Assembly (NCBI GenBank): GCA_030610225.1
Contig: JAUWSD010000075.1
Coordinates: 1 to 6,291, forward strand
Length of the DNA: 6,291 nt
Reading direction: 5' to 3'
Source of the DNA: Chloroflexota bacterium
GTDB taxonomy: Bacteria > Chloroflexota > Anaerolineae > Anaerolineales > UBA11579
In this document: positions 1 to 4,897 of the stretch, in pieces
How the letters are laid out: every line of letters starts with the position of its first letter
How positions within the stretch are numbered: the stretch's first letter is position 1
Translations under genes and position numbers: made by a program
The notes under the pieces: generated by a model
The model's input: the letters and a program-made list of their open reading frames with translations, nothing else
Told to the model about the DNA's origin: nothing
The model's database searches: none

Positions 1-205
1 GTTCTGGTATTCCAAAACCGGTCTCTTCTGCAGCCAACCTGCCTAAACTTTCGGATGCCTGATAAGCGGCATCCGCCATAGCTTCGCATACACAGTCGAC
101 TTCAGCTTGGGTTGCTTTCGCCCACAGCTTCTGAGCTTCCCGGGATTTCAAGATCAAGTTCCGGGCTTCCTGGATCGATAGTAGATCTTTATCAAATTCT
201 GGCAT
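1..205 (-). CDS. Microcompartment-type aldehyde dehydrogenase, N-terminal fragment (cut by window edge)
   Basis: The frame is open from ATG at 205 to the left edge and gives 68 residues starting MPEFDKDLLSIQEARNLIL and ending in an EETGFGIPE segment. The SIQEAR...AQ helix, a region rich in Ala and Glu, and the E-E-T-G-x-G motif are typical of the N-terminus of CoA-acylating aldehyde dehydrogenases (PduP/EutE-like) found in microcompartment loci. These convert an aldehyde, CoA and NAD+ to acyl-CoA and NADH. AAAGGA overlaps the stop of the preceding shell gene with good spacing, which supports the start. In this operon the likely substrate is acetaldehyde released by the aldolase. There is no N-terminal extension before the catalytic fold, so any encapsulation peptide would have to be C-terminal, outside the window. 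The catalytic Cys is also outside, so the family call rests only on the N-terminus. Confidence 0.8.
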   Translation of the reverse strand, partial: MPEFDKDLLSIQEARNLILKSREAQKLWAKATQAEVDCVCEAMADAAYQASESLGRLAAEETGFGIPE

Positions 206-216
206 ATCTCAATCCT

Positions 217-504
217 TTATTTATCGAATGTAACTTTGCCGCCAACTTCAAGGTGGTCGATCACAGCCATGATGACGGCATCAACTGGCTTATTTTTGGT
301 TAATTCGGTCATACGTCCGCTGGAACCATGGGCCGTCAAGACCAGATCTCCTACACCGGCATCCAGGGTATCAACAGCAACATAAGGTTTCCCAAATGCT
401 TTCCCATCAACATCTGTTTGCCTCAGGATCAATAATTTTCTTCCTGAAAGAGTTGGATCTTTTATTGTTGAAACTGTGGTTCCTATAACTAATGATATGA
501 GCAT
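217..504 (-). CDS. eutN: BMC-P shell vertex protein, EutN/CcmL family (second copy)
   Basis: This is a 95-residue protein covering one full EutN/CcmL (BMC-P) domain. Such proteins form pentamers that cap the vertices of polyhedral bacterial microcompartments. Visible family features are the N-terminal strand leading to VIGTTVSTIKD, the KLLI strand, the GKPYVAVDTLDAGVGDLVL core, HGSSGR, and the C-terminal PVDAVIMAVIDHLE helix and strand. I chose ATG at 504 over an in-frame TTG at 507 because AGGAG lies six bases upstream of the ATG. It lies 15 bases downstream of the first eutN copy and 11 bases upstream of the aldehyde dehydrogenase, clearly in the same operon. By my ungapped count it shares about 53 of 95 residues with its neighbour, so the two are diverged paralogues rather than a recent duplication. 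Confidence 0.93.
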   Translation of the reverse strand: MLISLVIGTTVSTIKDPTLSGRKLLILRQTDVDGKAFGKPYVAVDTLDAGVGDLVLTAHGSSGRMTELTKNKPVDAVIMAVIDHLEVGGKVTFDK

Positions 505-519
505 CAAATACTCCTGTAC

Positions 520-810
520 TTAACTCATTTTGTAAACGATATCACCGTCAAGCTCGAGGTGGTCGATGACAGCCATGATGACCGCATCGGTAGGTGTATC
601 TTTGGTAATTGGTGTTTGTCGGGCTGCTGAGCCATGACATGTGAGCACAAGGTCGCCAGTGCCAGCGTCGACGAGATCGATCGCAACATAGGGTTTTCCG
701 ATCTGCTTACCAGTTTCATCAGCTGGCTGGCAGACCAGGAGTTTTGTATCCATTATGGCCCTATCTTTGATCGATGAGATCGTTGATCCAATTACTATAG
801 CAATTTTCAT
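520..810 (-). CDS. eutN: BMC-P shell vertex protein, EutN/CcmL family (first copy)
   Basis: This 96-residue protein is a complete EutN/CcmL domain, the usual family length. Recognisable elements are MKIAIVIGSTISSIKD, KLLVCQPAD, the GKPYVAIDLVDAGTGDLVL core, CHGSAARQT, and PTDAVIMAVIDHLE. The role, from family knowledge, is a pentameric vertex cap of a protein-shelled microcompartment. The gene starts nine bases after the deoC stop; AGGA overlaps that TAG stop and serves the ATG at 810, so translation of the two is probably coupled. Its Cys residues (in VCQP and TCHG) are absent from the second copy. No hexameric (BMC-H) or trimeric (BMC-T) shell gene is visible in the window; a closed shell would need these from elsewhere in the locus. 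Confidence 0.94.
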   Translation of the reverse strand: MKIAIVIGSTISSIKDRAIMDTKLLVCQPADETGKQIGKPYVAIDLVDAGTGDLVLTCHGSAARQTPITKDTPTDAVIMAVIDHLELDGDIVYKMS

Positions 811-819
811 AAGTAATTC

Positions 820-1752
820 CTAATATGCTTGAGAATTTTCCACTTTCAATGTGCTATGATGTCCATTTGTTGAAGACTCACCTTGCACTATCATGACTCC
901 AGCGCTTGCACCGATCCTGGTTGCACCAGCATCGACCATTTCTTTTGCGTCATGATAATCACGAACTCCACCGGATGCTTTAATGCCCATCCCAGGGCCA
1001 ACAACCCTGCGCATCAACTCAATGTCCTCTACTGTTGCACCGCCGCCGGCGAAGCCAGTTGAAGTTTTTACATAATCTGCACCAGCCTCTTTTGAAAGCA
1101 GGCAAGCTCTGACTTTTTCTTCTTCAGTTAGCAAGCTGGTTTCAATGATCACTTTGGTAATTGCACCAGCTTTATGGGAAATAGAGGTTACCTCACGGAT
1201 ATCTCTTGAAACCAAGGTGTTATTGCCAGCTTTGAGAGCACCAATATTGATGACCATATCGATCTCGTTTGCGCCATCTTTGATGGCTGTCTCAGTTTCA
1301 AATCTTTTTACTTCCGGTGATGAAGCGCCAAGTGGGAACCCGATCACTGTGCAAACTTTTACATCAGTATCCCCAAGGAGGTCTGAACAGAGTTTGACAT
1401 GGGTGGGGTTTACACACACAGAAGCAAATTCATATTTTCTTGCCTCAAAGCAAAGCTGCGCAACCTGGTCGGCTGTTACATCTGGCTTGAGGAGTGTGTG
1501 GTCGATCATTCCAGCAATATGCGGGTCGTTTGGTATTGCACCAAGCTCGGATGACAAGCGGGTTGCGCCTGCGCTGATGACCTGACCAAGAGTATTGAAA
1601 CAGGTTGTTACACAGATACCTTCAGCGCATTCTTCAACGCATTGTGCACCATCCTGTTCTGTATATGATGTATTTTGTTCACCAATCGCTGCCAGGACTT
1701 CCCTGGTGATGATCTCAACTAGATCTTTGATTTCTACTTTTTGTTCTAACAT
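820..1752 (-). CDS. deoC: Deoxyribose-phosphate aldolase with microcompartment targeting extension
   Basis: DeoC cleaves 2-deoxy-D-ribose 5-phosphate to glyceraldehyde 3-phosphate and acetaldehyde through a lysine Schiff base. The protein has 310 residues, against about 220-260 for ordinary bacterial DeoC; the excess is N-terminal. The TIM-barrel domain spans about 72-290. Active-site residues are visible: Asp165 in NEIDMV, Schiff-base Lys229 in DYVKTSTGF, and Lys258 in GIKASGGVRD. The phosphate-binding GGGAT and RIGASAG motifs are intact. Residues 5-23 (KVEIKDLVEIITREVLAAI) form an amphipathic helix resembling an encapsulation peptide. Residues 38-51 carry four Cys (C-x3-C-x4-C-x3-C), which is not part of normal DeoC. 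The protein ends in Tyr, as E. coli DeoC does. The ATG follows the rpiB stop directly, with GGAG 12 bases upstream inside rpiB. The enzyme assignment is strong; location in the shell is inferred. Confidence 0.95.
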   Translation of the reverse strand: MLEQKVEIKDLVEIITREVLAAIGEQNTSYTEQDGAQCVEECAEGICVTTCFNTLGQVISAGATRLSSELGAIPNDPHIAGMIDHTLLKPDVTADQVAQLCFEARKYEFASVCVNPTHVKLCSDLLGDTDVKVCTVIGFPLGASSPEVKRFETETAIKDGANEIDMVINIGALKAGNNTLVSRDIREVTSISHKAGAITKVIIETSLLTEEEKVRACLLSKEAGADYVKTSTGFAGGGATVEDIELMRRVVGPGMGIKASGGVRDYHDAKEMVDAGATRIGASAGVMIVQGESSTNGHHSTLKVENSQAY

Positions 1753-2265
1753 TTATTTTTCAATCTCCATTATTTTGTCCACGCGCTTGGCATGTCTTCC
1801 GCCAGCGAATTCTGTTTCAAGAAAAGTTAATACGATTTTTGAAGCGAGGGCATTGCCGATCATTCCCGATCCGAGGGAGAGGATATTGGCATTATTATGT
1901 TCCCTTGCATTATGTGCGGTAGCCTGATTCCAGCAATTTGCAGCTCGTGCACCTTTTACTTTATTTGCTGCCATACATGAGCCTATCCCAGCACCATCGA
2001 TGATGATCCCTCTCCATGATTGGCCTGAGACAACTGATTCGGACACTTTCTTGGCTATATCCGGATAGTCAACTGATTCAGTGCTGTATGTACCGCAGTC
2101 CAATACTGAGTACCCGGCTTCTTCCAGGAAATTCAGCAGGAATTGTTTCTGCTGAAATCCTCCATGGTCTGCTCCGACCGCAACTTTCTTTGTGCCAGCT
2201 GCTGATGTCAGGGAGGAAACCACTTTTTCTACTATTTCATTCAGTGTCTTTTCATCAATATTCAT
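1753..2265 (-). CDS. rpiB: RpiB/LacA/LacB-family sugar-phosphate isomerase with targeting peptide
   Basis: The family interconverts aldose and ketose sugar phosphates, typically ribose 5-phosphate and ribulose 5-phosphate. The protein has 170 residues, against about 145-150 for free RpiB. Residues 1-21 (IDEKTLNEIVEKVVSSLT) form an amphipathic helix typical of encapsulation peptides, then a short Ser/Ala/Gly linker, then the Rossmann-like domain from KKVAVGADHGG. Asp33 and His34, the HNN motif at 123-125, and Arg157 and Arg161 in GGRHAKRV match family positions. The position of the E. coli catalytic Cys66 is Asp90 here (IIIDGAGIGSCMAANK), with Cys97 seven residues later. LacA subunits of galactose-6-phosphate isomerase also have Asp there, so the true substrate is uncertain. 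AGGGA overlaps the gntR stop, six bases before the ATG. It sits between the regulator and deoC with almost no gaps. Confidence 0.9.
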   Translation of the reverse strand: MNIDEKTLNEIVEKVVSSLTSAAGTKKVAVGADHGGFQQKQFLLNFLEEAGYSVLDCGTYSTESVDYPDIAKKVSESVVSGQSWRGIIIDGAGIGSCMAANKVKGARAANCWNQATAHNAREHNNANILSLGSGMIGNALASKIVLTFLETEFAGGRHAKRVDKIMEIEK

Positions 2266-2267
2266 AC

Positions 2268-3047
2268 TTATTCCCTGTTCAACCTGGTGGGGAGGCGTTC
2301 AAAAATGATCGCCTGTGATTTGCTGGCTTTTAGATTTGTATAGAACCTGAAGCGGTCTGCTCTAAGTTCTGAATCAACATATTCGATCACTCTGCCATCT
2401 CTGGTTCTGGTTTCACGATGGAATATTAATACTACTGCCGGAGGGTCAAGCTTGAGAAGTTTAGCAACTTCCGGGGTTGCCAGGTCTGCTGAGATTTCCT
2501 GCTCCGCATGGTCTGGACTCATTCCATATTTGGTTGCTAAAATTTCGTATAATGAGCTATTTGAGAAATCGTTTTCGAGGATTCCGGGGCAGTATTCATG
2601 GGGCAGGTAAGCACGTTCGAGCGTGGTTGGTTCTCCGTCCATTAATCTAAGACGGTAAAGAAAGACCACCTCTGCTCCGAGCTGAATGTGGAGGCGGCGT
2701 GCTAAAAACGGGTCAGCATTAATGAGTTTCGCATCCAGAACTTCGCTGCTGACAGATTTTCCTCTGATCGACATCTCCTGGGAAAAGCCATATAAGAATT
2801 CTGCTGTTTTAAGGTATCGATCTTCTGCAACAAAGGTACCAACGCCGTGGATAGTTTTGAGAACACCAAGATTGACAAGCTCGTTGATGGCGTGGCGGAT
2901 TGTGTTGCGTCCGACTGAATAGACCTTGCGCAGCTCACTCTCCGAGCTGAGTTTTTGGCCGGGGTTTAGTTCGCCATCGTTGATCTTCTGCAAGATGGAG
3001 TCTGCGACTACCTGATAAAGTGGTTTTGCCTGATTTCTATCTACCAT
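2268..3047 (-). CDS. GntR-family (HutC subfamily) transcriptional regulator of the microcompartment operon
   Basis: This is a 259-residue DNA-binding regulator with the HutC/UTRA layout. A winged helix-turn-helix occupies about residues 8-75, with LSSESELRKVYSVGRNTIRH holding the recognition helix and TIHGVGTFV the wing. A UTRA ligand-binding domain covers about 90-235, including the LYRLRLMDGEP and EYVDSELRADRFRF segments. UTRA domains usually sense small metabolites such as sugar phosphates; here the pathway suggests a pentose or deoxypentose phosphate, which is inference. I chose ATG at 3047 (MVDRNQAKPLYQ) because family members start shortly before the PLYQ helix and GAGGA lies just upstream, though the spacing is short. 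An in-frame TTG at 3080 would place coding sequence inside the operator repeats and has no clear ribosome site. It is the first gene of the operon and probably autoregulatory. Confidence 0.93.
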   Translation of the reverse strand: MVDRNQAKPLYQVVADSILQKINDGELNPGQKLSSESELRKVYSVGRNTIRHAINELVNLGVLKTIHGVGTFVAEDRYLKTAEFLYGFSQEMSIRGKSVSSEVLDAKLINADPFLARRLHIQLGAEVVFLYRLRLMDGEPTTLERAYLPHEYCPGILENDFSNSSLYEILATKYGMSPDHAEQEISADLATPEVAKLLKLDPPAVVLIFHRETRTRDGRVIEYVDSELRADRFRFYTNLKASKSQAIIFERLPTRLNRE

Positions 3048-3071
3048 AATTCCTCGGGACAAGTTCTTTAC

Positions 3072-3110
3072 ATATACCAAGATATACCAACATGTACCAT
3101 ATACAGTATA
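3072..3110. promoter_or_regulatory. Candidate GntR operator: three phased TACC repeats plus a palindrome
   Basis: On the plus strand, ATATACCAA occurs at 3072-3080 and 3082-3090, and ATGTACCAT at 3092-3100, each exactly 10 bp apart, about one helical turn. The next unit contains the perfect palindrome TATACAGTATA (3100-3110), which overlaps the -10 box on the minus strand. A related copy, AAGTACCAA, lies at 3132-3140, still in the same 10-bp register. TGGTATA-type half-sites resemble those bound by HutC-type regulators such as NagR/YvoA. Placement over the -10 and just downstream suggests repression by occlusion. That the neighbouring regulator binds here is inferred. Confidence 0.65.
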
Positions 3111-3133
3111 GTAAATATTAGTTTACGAGTCAA
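3105..3133 (-). promoter_or_regulatory. Sigma70-type promoter of the microcompartment operon
   Basis: On the minus strand TTGACT (3133-3128) is separated by 17 bases from TATACT (3110-3105), a near-consensus housekeeping promoter. Transcription would begin around 3098 and leave a leader of roughly 50 bases before the regulator ATG at 3047. The -10 is embedded in a palindrome, and the leader contains the TACC repeats. No other promoter of this quality was seen within the operon. Confidence 0.8.
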
Positions 3134-3186
3134 GTACCAAAAACTTGTCTATTCTGCAAGAAATTTGGAGGGTCGGAATAATCATA

Positions 3187-3214
3187 TTCAATTTATTAAA
3201 GGGTGAAGTATAAT
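3187..3214 (+). promoter_or_regulatory. Probable promoter of the signal peptidase gene
   Basis: A perfect TATAAT lies at 3209-3214, 25 bases before the ATG at 3240. The best -35 is a weak TTCAAT at 3187-3192 with 16-base spacing. It is divergent from the microcompartment promoter; the two -35 boxes are about 53 bases apart, so the operator repeats are unlikely to affect this gene directly. Confidence 0.6.
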
Positions 3215-3239
3215 ATCCGGAGATAAACGCGGAGAAATT

Positions 3240-3836
3240 ATGGAAGAGCAATTCGAAGAAATTATTGAGATAATTGAGCAGGAAGAAGAAGTTAAAACAG
3301 GTGAGAAAATTAGAGCATTCTTTAAAGAAATGCTTGAGACCATCCTGATCGCATTGGTGCTCATATTGGTGATTGAGGGATTGTCAGACAGGGTAAAGAT
3401 AGAAGGATTCAGCATGCTTCCTTCGCTGCATCAGAATGACAGAGTGATAGTCTCAAAATTGGCGTATCGATCAAATGAGATCGAGCGCGGCGACATCGTT
3501 GTTTTTGATTATCCCAATAATCCTGAAGAGGAATATATCAAACGCGTGATCGGGATCCCAGGTGATGTTATTTCGATCAGTGATGGCTCAGTTGTATTGA
3601 ACGGTGATGTTTTGGAAGAGAATTACATCGATGAATTTATTCTTGGTGAAATGGAAGAGCTTGTAGTTCCTGCAGGTACCGTGTTTGTTTTGGGTGATAA
3701 CCGCAATCACAGCTCTGATTCACGTTATTGGGGGTCTCTGCCATCTGAATATATAATTGGAAAAGCCATATTTATTTACTGGCCTTTTGCTGATTTAAGC
3801 TTGATCGAGACTCCAGATATTTTTGCACATCATTGA
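3240..3836 (+). CDS. lepB: Signal peptidase I
   Basis: A membrane-anchored serine protease of family S26 that removes signal peptides from exported proteins. The protein has 198 residues, typical of Gram-positive-type short enzymes. A strongly acidic cytosolic segment (1-27, rich in Glu and Ile) precedes one membrane span at about 32-48. Catalytic Ser58 is in EGFSMLPSL and the general-base Lys101 in EYIKRVIGIPGD. The conserved GDNRNHSSDSRYWG box covers 152-165. GGAG five bases before the ATG supports the start. No terminator lies between this gene and the following tRNA gene, so read-through into the tRNA and its terminator is likely. The gene is divergent from the microcompartment operon and shows no functional link to it. 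The acidic N-terminus is longer than in many homologues, but all catalytic elements are intact. Confidence 0.96.
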   Translation: MEEQFEEIIEIIEQEEEVKTGEKIRAFFKEMLETILIALVLILVIEGLSDRVKIEGFSMLPSLHQNDRVIVSKLAYRSNEIERGDIVVFDYPNNPEEEYIKRVIGIPGDVISISDGSVVLNGDVLEENYIDEFILGEMEELVVPAGTVFVLGDNRNHSSDSRYWGSLPSEYIIGKAIFIYWPFADLSLIETPDIFAHH

Positions 3837-3843
3837 TTTCTGC

Positions 3844-3872
3844 TTGACCAGTACGCGGCGGGATGGTAAAAT
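3844..3872 (+). promoter_or_regulatory. Promoter of tRNA-Glu with palindromic arms around the -10
   Basis: TTGACC (3844-3849) and TAAAAT (3867-3872) are spaced by 17 bases, eight bases after the lepB stop. GCGGCG (3855-3860) and CGCCGC (3873-3878) form perfect inverted arms flanking the -10. The downstream arm makes a GC-rich discriminator just before the expected start, a feature known from stringently controlled stable-RNA promoters. Confidence 0.75.
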
Positions 3873-3888
3873 CGCCGCTGCTCAAAAT

Positions 3889-3961
3889 GCCCCCATCGTC
3901 TAGGGGACCAGGACGTAGCCCTTTCAAGGCTAAGACCGGGGTTCGAATCCCCGTGGGGGCA
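3889..3961 (+). tRNA. tRNA-Glu (anticodon TTC)
   Basis: A 73-base cloverleaf. The acceptor stem GCCCCCA (3889-3895) pairs with TGGGGGC (3954-3960), with discriminator A at 3961. The anticodon stem TAGCC/GGCTA (3916-3920, 3928-3932) closes the loop CTTTCAA, with anticodon TTC at 3923-3925. The T-arm CGGGG/CCCCG closes TTCGAAT. The 3' CCA is not encoded (the next bases are CAAAA), so it must be added after transcription. It has its own promoter upstream and a terminator directly downstream. Confidence 0.97.
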
Positions 3962-3962
3962 C

Positions 3963-3995
3963 AAAAATACACCCAGCATCGCTGGGTGTATTTTT
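3963..3995 (+). terminator. Intrinsic terminator after tRNA-Glu
   Basis: A perfect 15-bp stem (3963-3977 with 3981-3995) with an ATC loop. The core is ACACCCAGC/GCTGGGTGT and the outer pairs are five A-T, so the stem ends in a T run on the plus strand and equally in a T run on the minus strand. It begins one base after the mature tRNA and probably also ends lepB read-through transcripts. It could work in both directions. Confidence 0.92.
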
Positions 3996-4219
3996 ATGTA
4001 GCACGTGGTCGTTATAGCGGTTCAAAGAAACGGATCCCTCGTTAGAATTATTTCGTGCCACCTTGGGTGTTTTTATTATTAATTAAACTGAGCGGCATGT
4101 ATTTTCTCGCAATAAAATATAGCAAAATAGGGGGATTGAATTGTTTAGAGAGCCAGTAATTCAATTCAAAATCGATCTCTTAGCAAAGCCACAAATTCAA
4201 CATAAGCCTCTAATTGTCT

Positions 4220-4247
4220 AGAGCATACTTGACAATGCTAGTGCTCT
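4220..4247. promoter_or_regulatory. Inverted repeat over the padR -35, possible operator
   Basis: AGAGCA (4220-4225) and TGCTCT (4242-4247) are perfect inverted arms enclosing the -35 box. A nested pair, AGCAT (4222-4226) and ATGCT (4235-4239), brackets ACTTGACA directly. PadR proteins commonly repress their own promoters through dyad sites, so this is a candidate autoregulatory operator. A second dyad, CATAT (4263-4267) and ATATG (4279-4283), lies nearer the start codon but is low complexity. Confidence 0.4.
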
Positions 4248-4257
4248 TAAGTAATAT
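4229..4257 (+). promoter_or_regulatory. Promoter of the padR-flavoprotein unit
   Basis: A consensus TTGACA (4229-4234) is followed after 17 bases by TAATAT (4252-4257). Transcription would start near 4264 and give a leader of about 48 bases. It is the only clear promoter upstream of the two genes on the right. Confidence 0.72.
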
Positions 4258-4311
4258 ATAAACATATATATATATAAAATATGATATAAGAATAACTGAA
4301 AGGGTTTACCT

Positions 4312-4866
4312 ATGCCACTAAAACATGCCCTGCTGGGCTTCTTGAGCTACCAGCCCATGACCGGCTACGATTTGAAACAGCACTTTGACCGCTCGATCTC
4401 CCATTTTTGGAACGCCAAGCTCAGCCAGATTTACCCTGCATTGAGCCAGATGAGGACAGATGGCTGGCTGACTATGGAAGTGGATTACCAGGAAGACAGA
4501 CCCAATCGCAAGGTCTACCAAATCACTGAAAATGGGCGGGTAGCATTGCATAATTGGCTGGGGGAGCCGACGGAAATGGCGCCTGTCCGTGATGCCTTTC
4601 TGATTAAGGTCTTTTTCGGCGGCAAGTTGAACAGAGAAGATATCTTAGCTCAATTACACCGTTATCTTATATTGCACAAGGAGCAACTGACATCCTATCA
4701 GAAAAATGTGCAGCAAGAAATCCAGAAAAACGCAGAAGCTACAGGGTTGGTGAAGGAAAGCGTTTTCTGGAATCTGACTCTGGAAATGGGCATAAAGTAT
4801 GAGCAGGGCTGGATTGAGTGGTGTGAAGATTCCATCAAGAAAATCGAAGCAATGGATGATGATTGA
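4312..4866 (+). CDS. PadR-family transcriptional regulator
   Basis: This is a 184-residue regulator. The N-terminal PadR winged helix-turn-helix covers about residues 4-80: LLGFLSYQPMTGYDLKQ starts the fold, LSQIYPALSQM is the recognition region, and RKVYQITENGR is the wing. The C-terminal part (about 90-180) is the helical PadR dimerisation domain, rich in Lys, Glu and Gln, as in the VirA-like alpha_C family. PadR proteins are usually repressors released by aromatic acids, drugs or redox cues. AAAGGG seven bases before the ATG supports the start. The next gene begins 31 bases after the stop with its own ribosome site, so the regulator probably controls itself and that flavoprotein. The inducer cannot be read from the sequence. 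Confidence 0.93.
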   Translation: MPLKHALLGFLSYQPMTGYDLKQHFDRSISHFWNAKLSQIYPALSQMRTDGWLTMEVDYQEDRPNRKVYQITENGRVALHNWLGEPTEMAPVRDAFLIKVFFGGKLNREDILAQLHRYLILHKEQLTSYQKNVQQEIQKNAEATGLVKESVFWNLTLEMGIKYEQGWIEWCEDSIKKIEAMDDD

Positions 4867-4897
4867 TGATCACATAATGAGTAGAGGAGTTACGGAA

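Larger units (their letters stand above)
3996..4311. other. AT-rich intergenic region, no gene seen
   Basis: This 316-base stretch has no credible coding frame, tRNA or repeat array. A small CACC-TTG-GGTG hairpin followed by TTTTTATTATT (4059-4077) could be a weak second terminator. An 8-bp inverted repeat, ATTGAATT (4135-4142) and AATTCAAT (4158-4165), has a 15-base loop. An alternating TA run at 4264-4276 lies between the promoter and the padR start. The only strong functional signal is the promoter at 4229-4257. Confidence 0.7.

Noticed and set aside
1145..1585. Plus-strand open frame of 146 codons
   Set aside because: It lies antisense inside deoC, whose protein has all its catalytic motifs; the frame's translation resembles no family and it has no ribosome site or promoter.
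1595..1927. Plus-strand open frame of 110 codons across the deoC-rpiB junction
   Set aside because: It is a shadow of two well-supported minus-strand genes and lacks start signals.
3048..3080. Longer gntR start at an in-frame TTG
   Set aside because: It would extend coding into the TACC repeats, has no clear ribosome site, and adds residues before the usual family start.
3072..3100. Short direct repeats as a CRISPR or satellite array
   Set aside because: The units are only 9-10 bp with one-base spacers, far too short for CRISPR, and their position at a promoter fits an operator.
3889..3961. tRNA-Glu as an integration site for a mobile element
   Set aside because: No duplicate of the tRNA 3' end, integrase or other mobile-element sign was found in the window.
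3772..3972. Minus-strand open frame of 66 codons over the lepB end and tRNA
   Set aside because: It is the complement of lepB and tRNA sequence; such frames antisense to tRNA genes are a known source of spurious protein calls.
4001..4058. GCACG and CGTGC as a long hairpin after the terminator
   Set aside because: Five paired bases with about 48 bases between them and no extension are expected by chance.
4799..4897. Longer flavoprotein start overlapping the end of padR
   Set aside because: The extra 33 residues are another reading frame of padR and the intergenic gap; the ATG at 4898 has GAGGAG at ideal spacing and begins the canonical flavodoxin strand.
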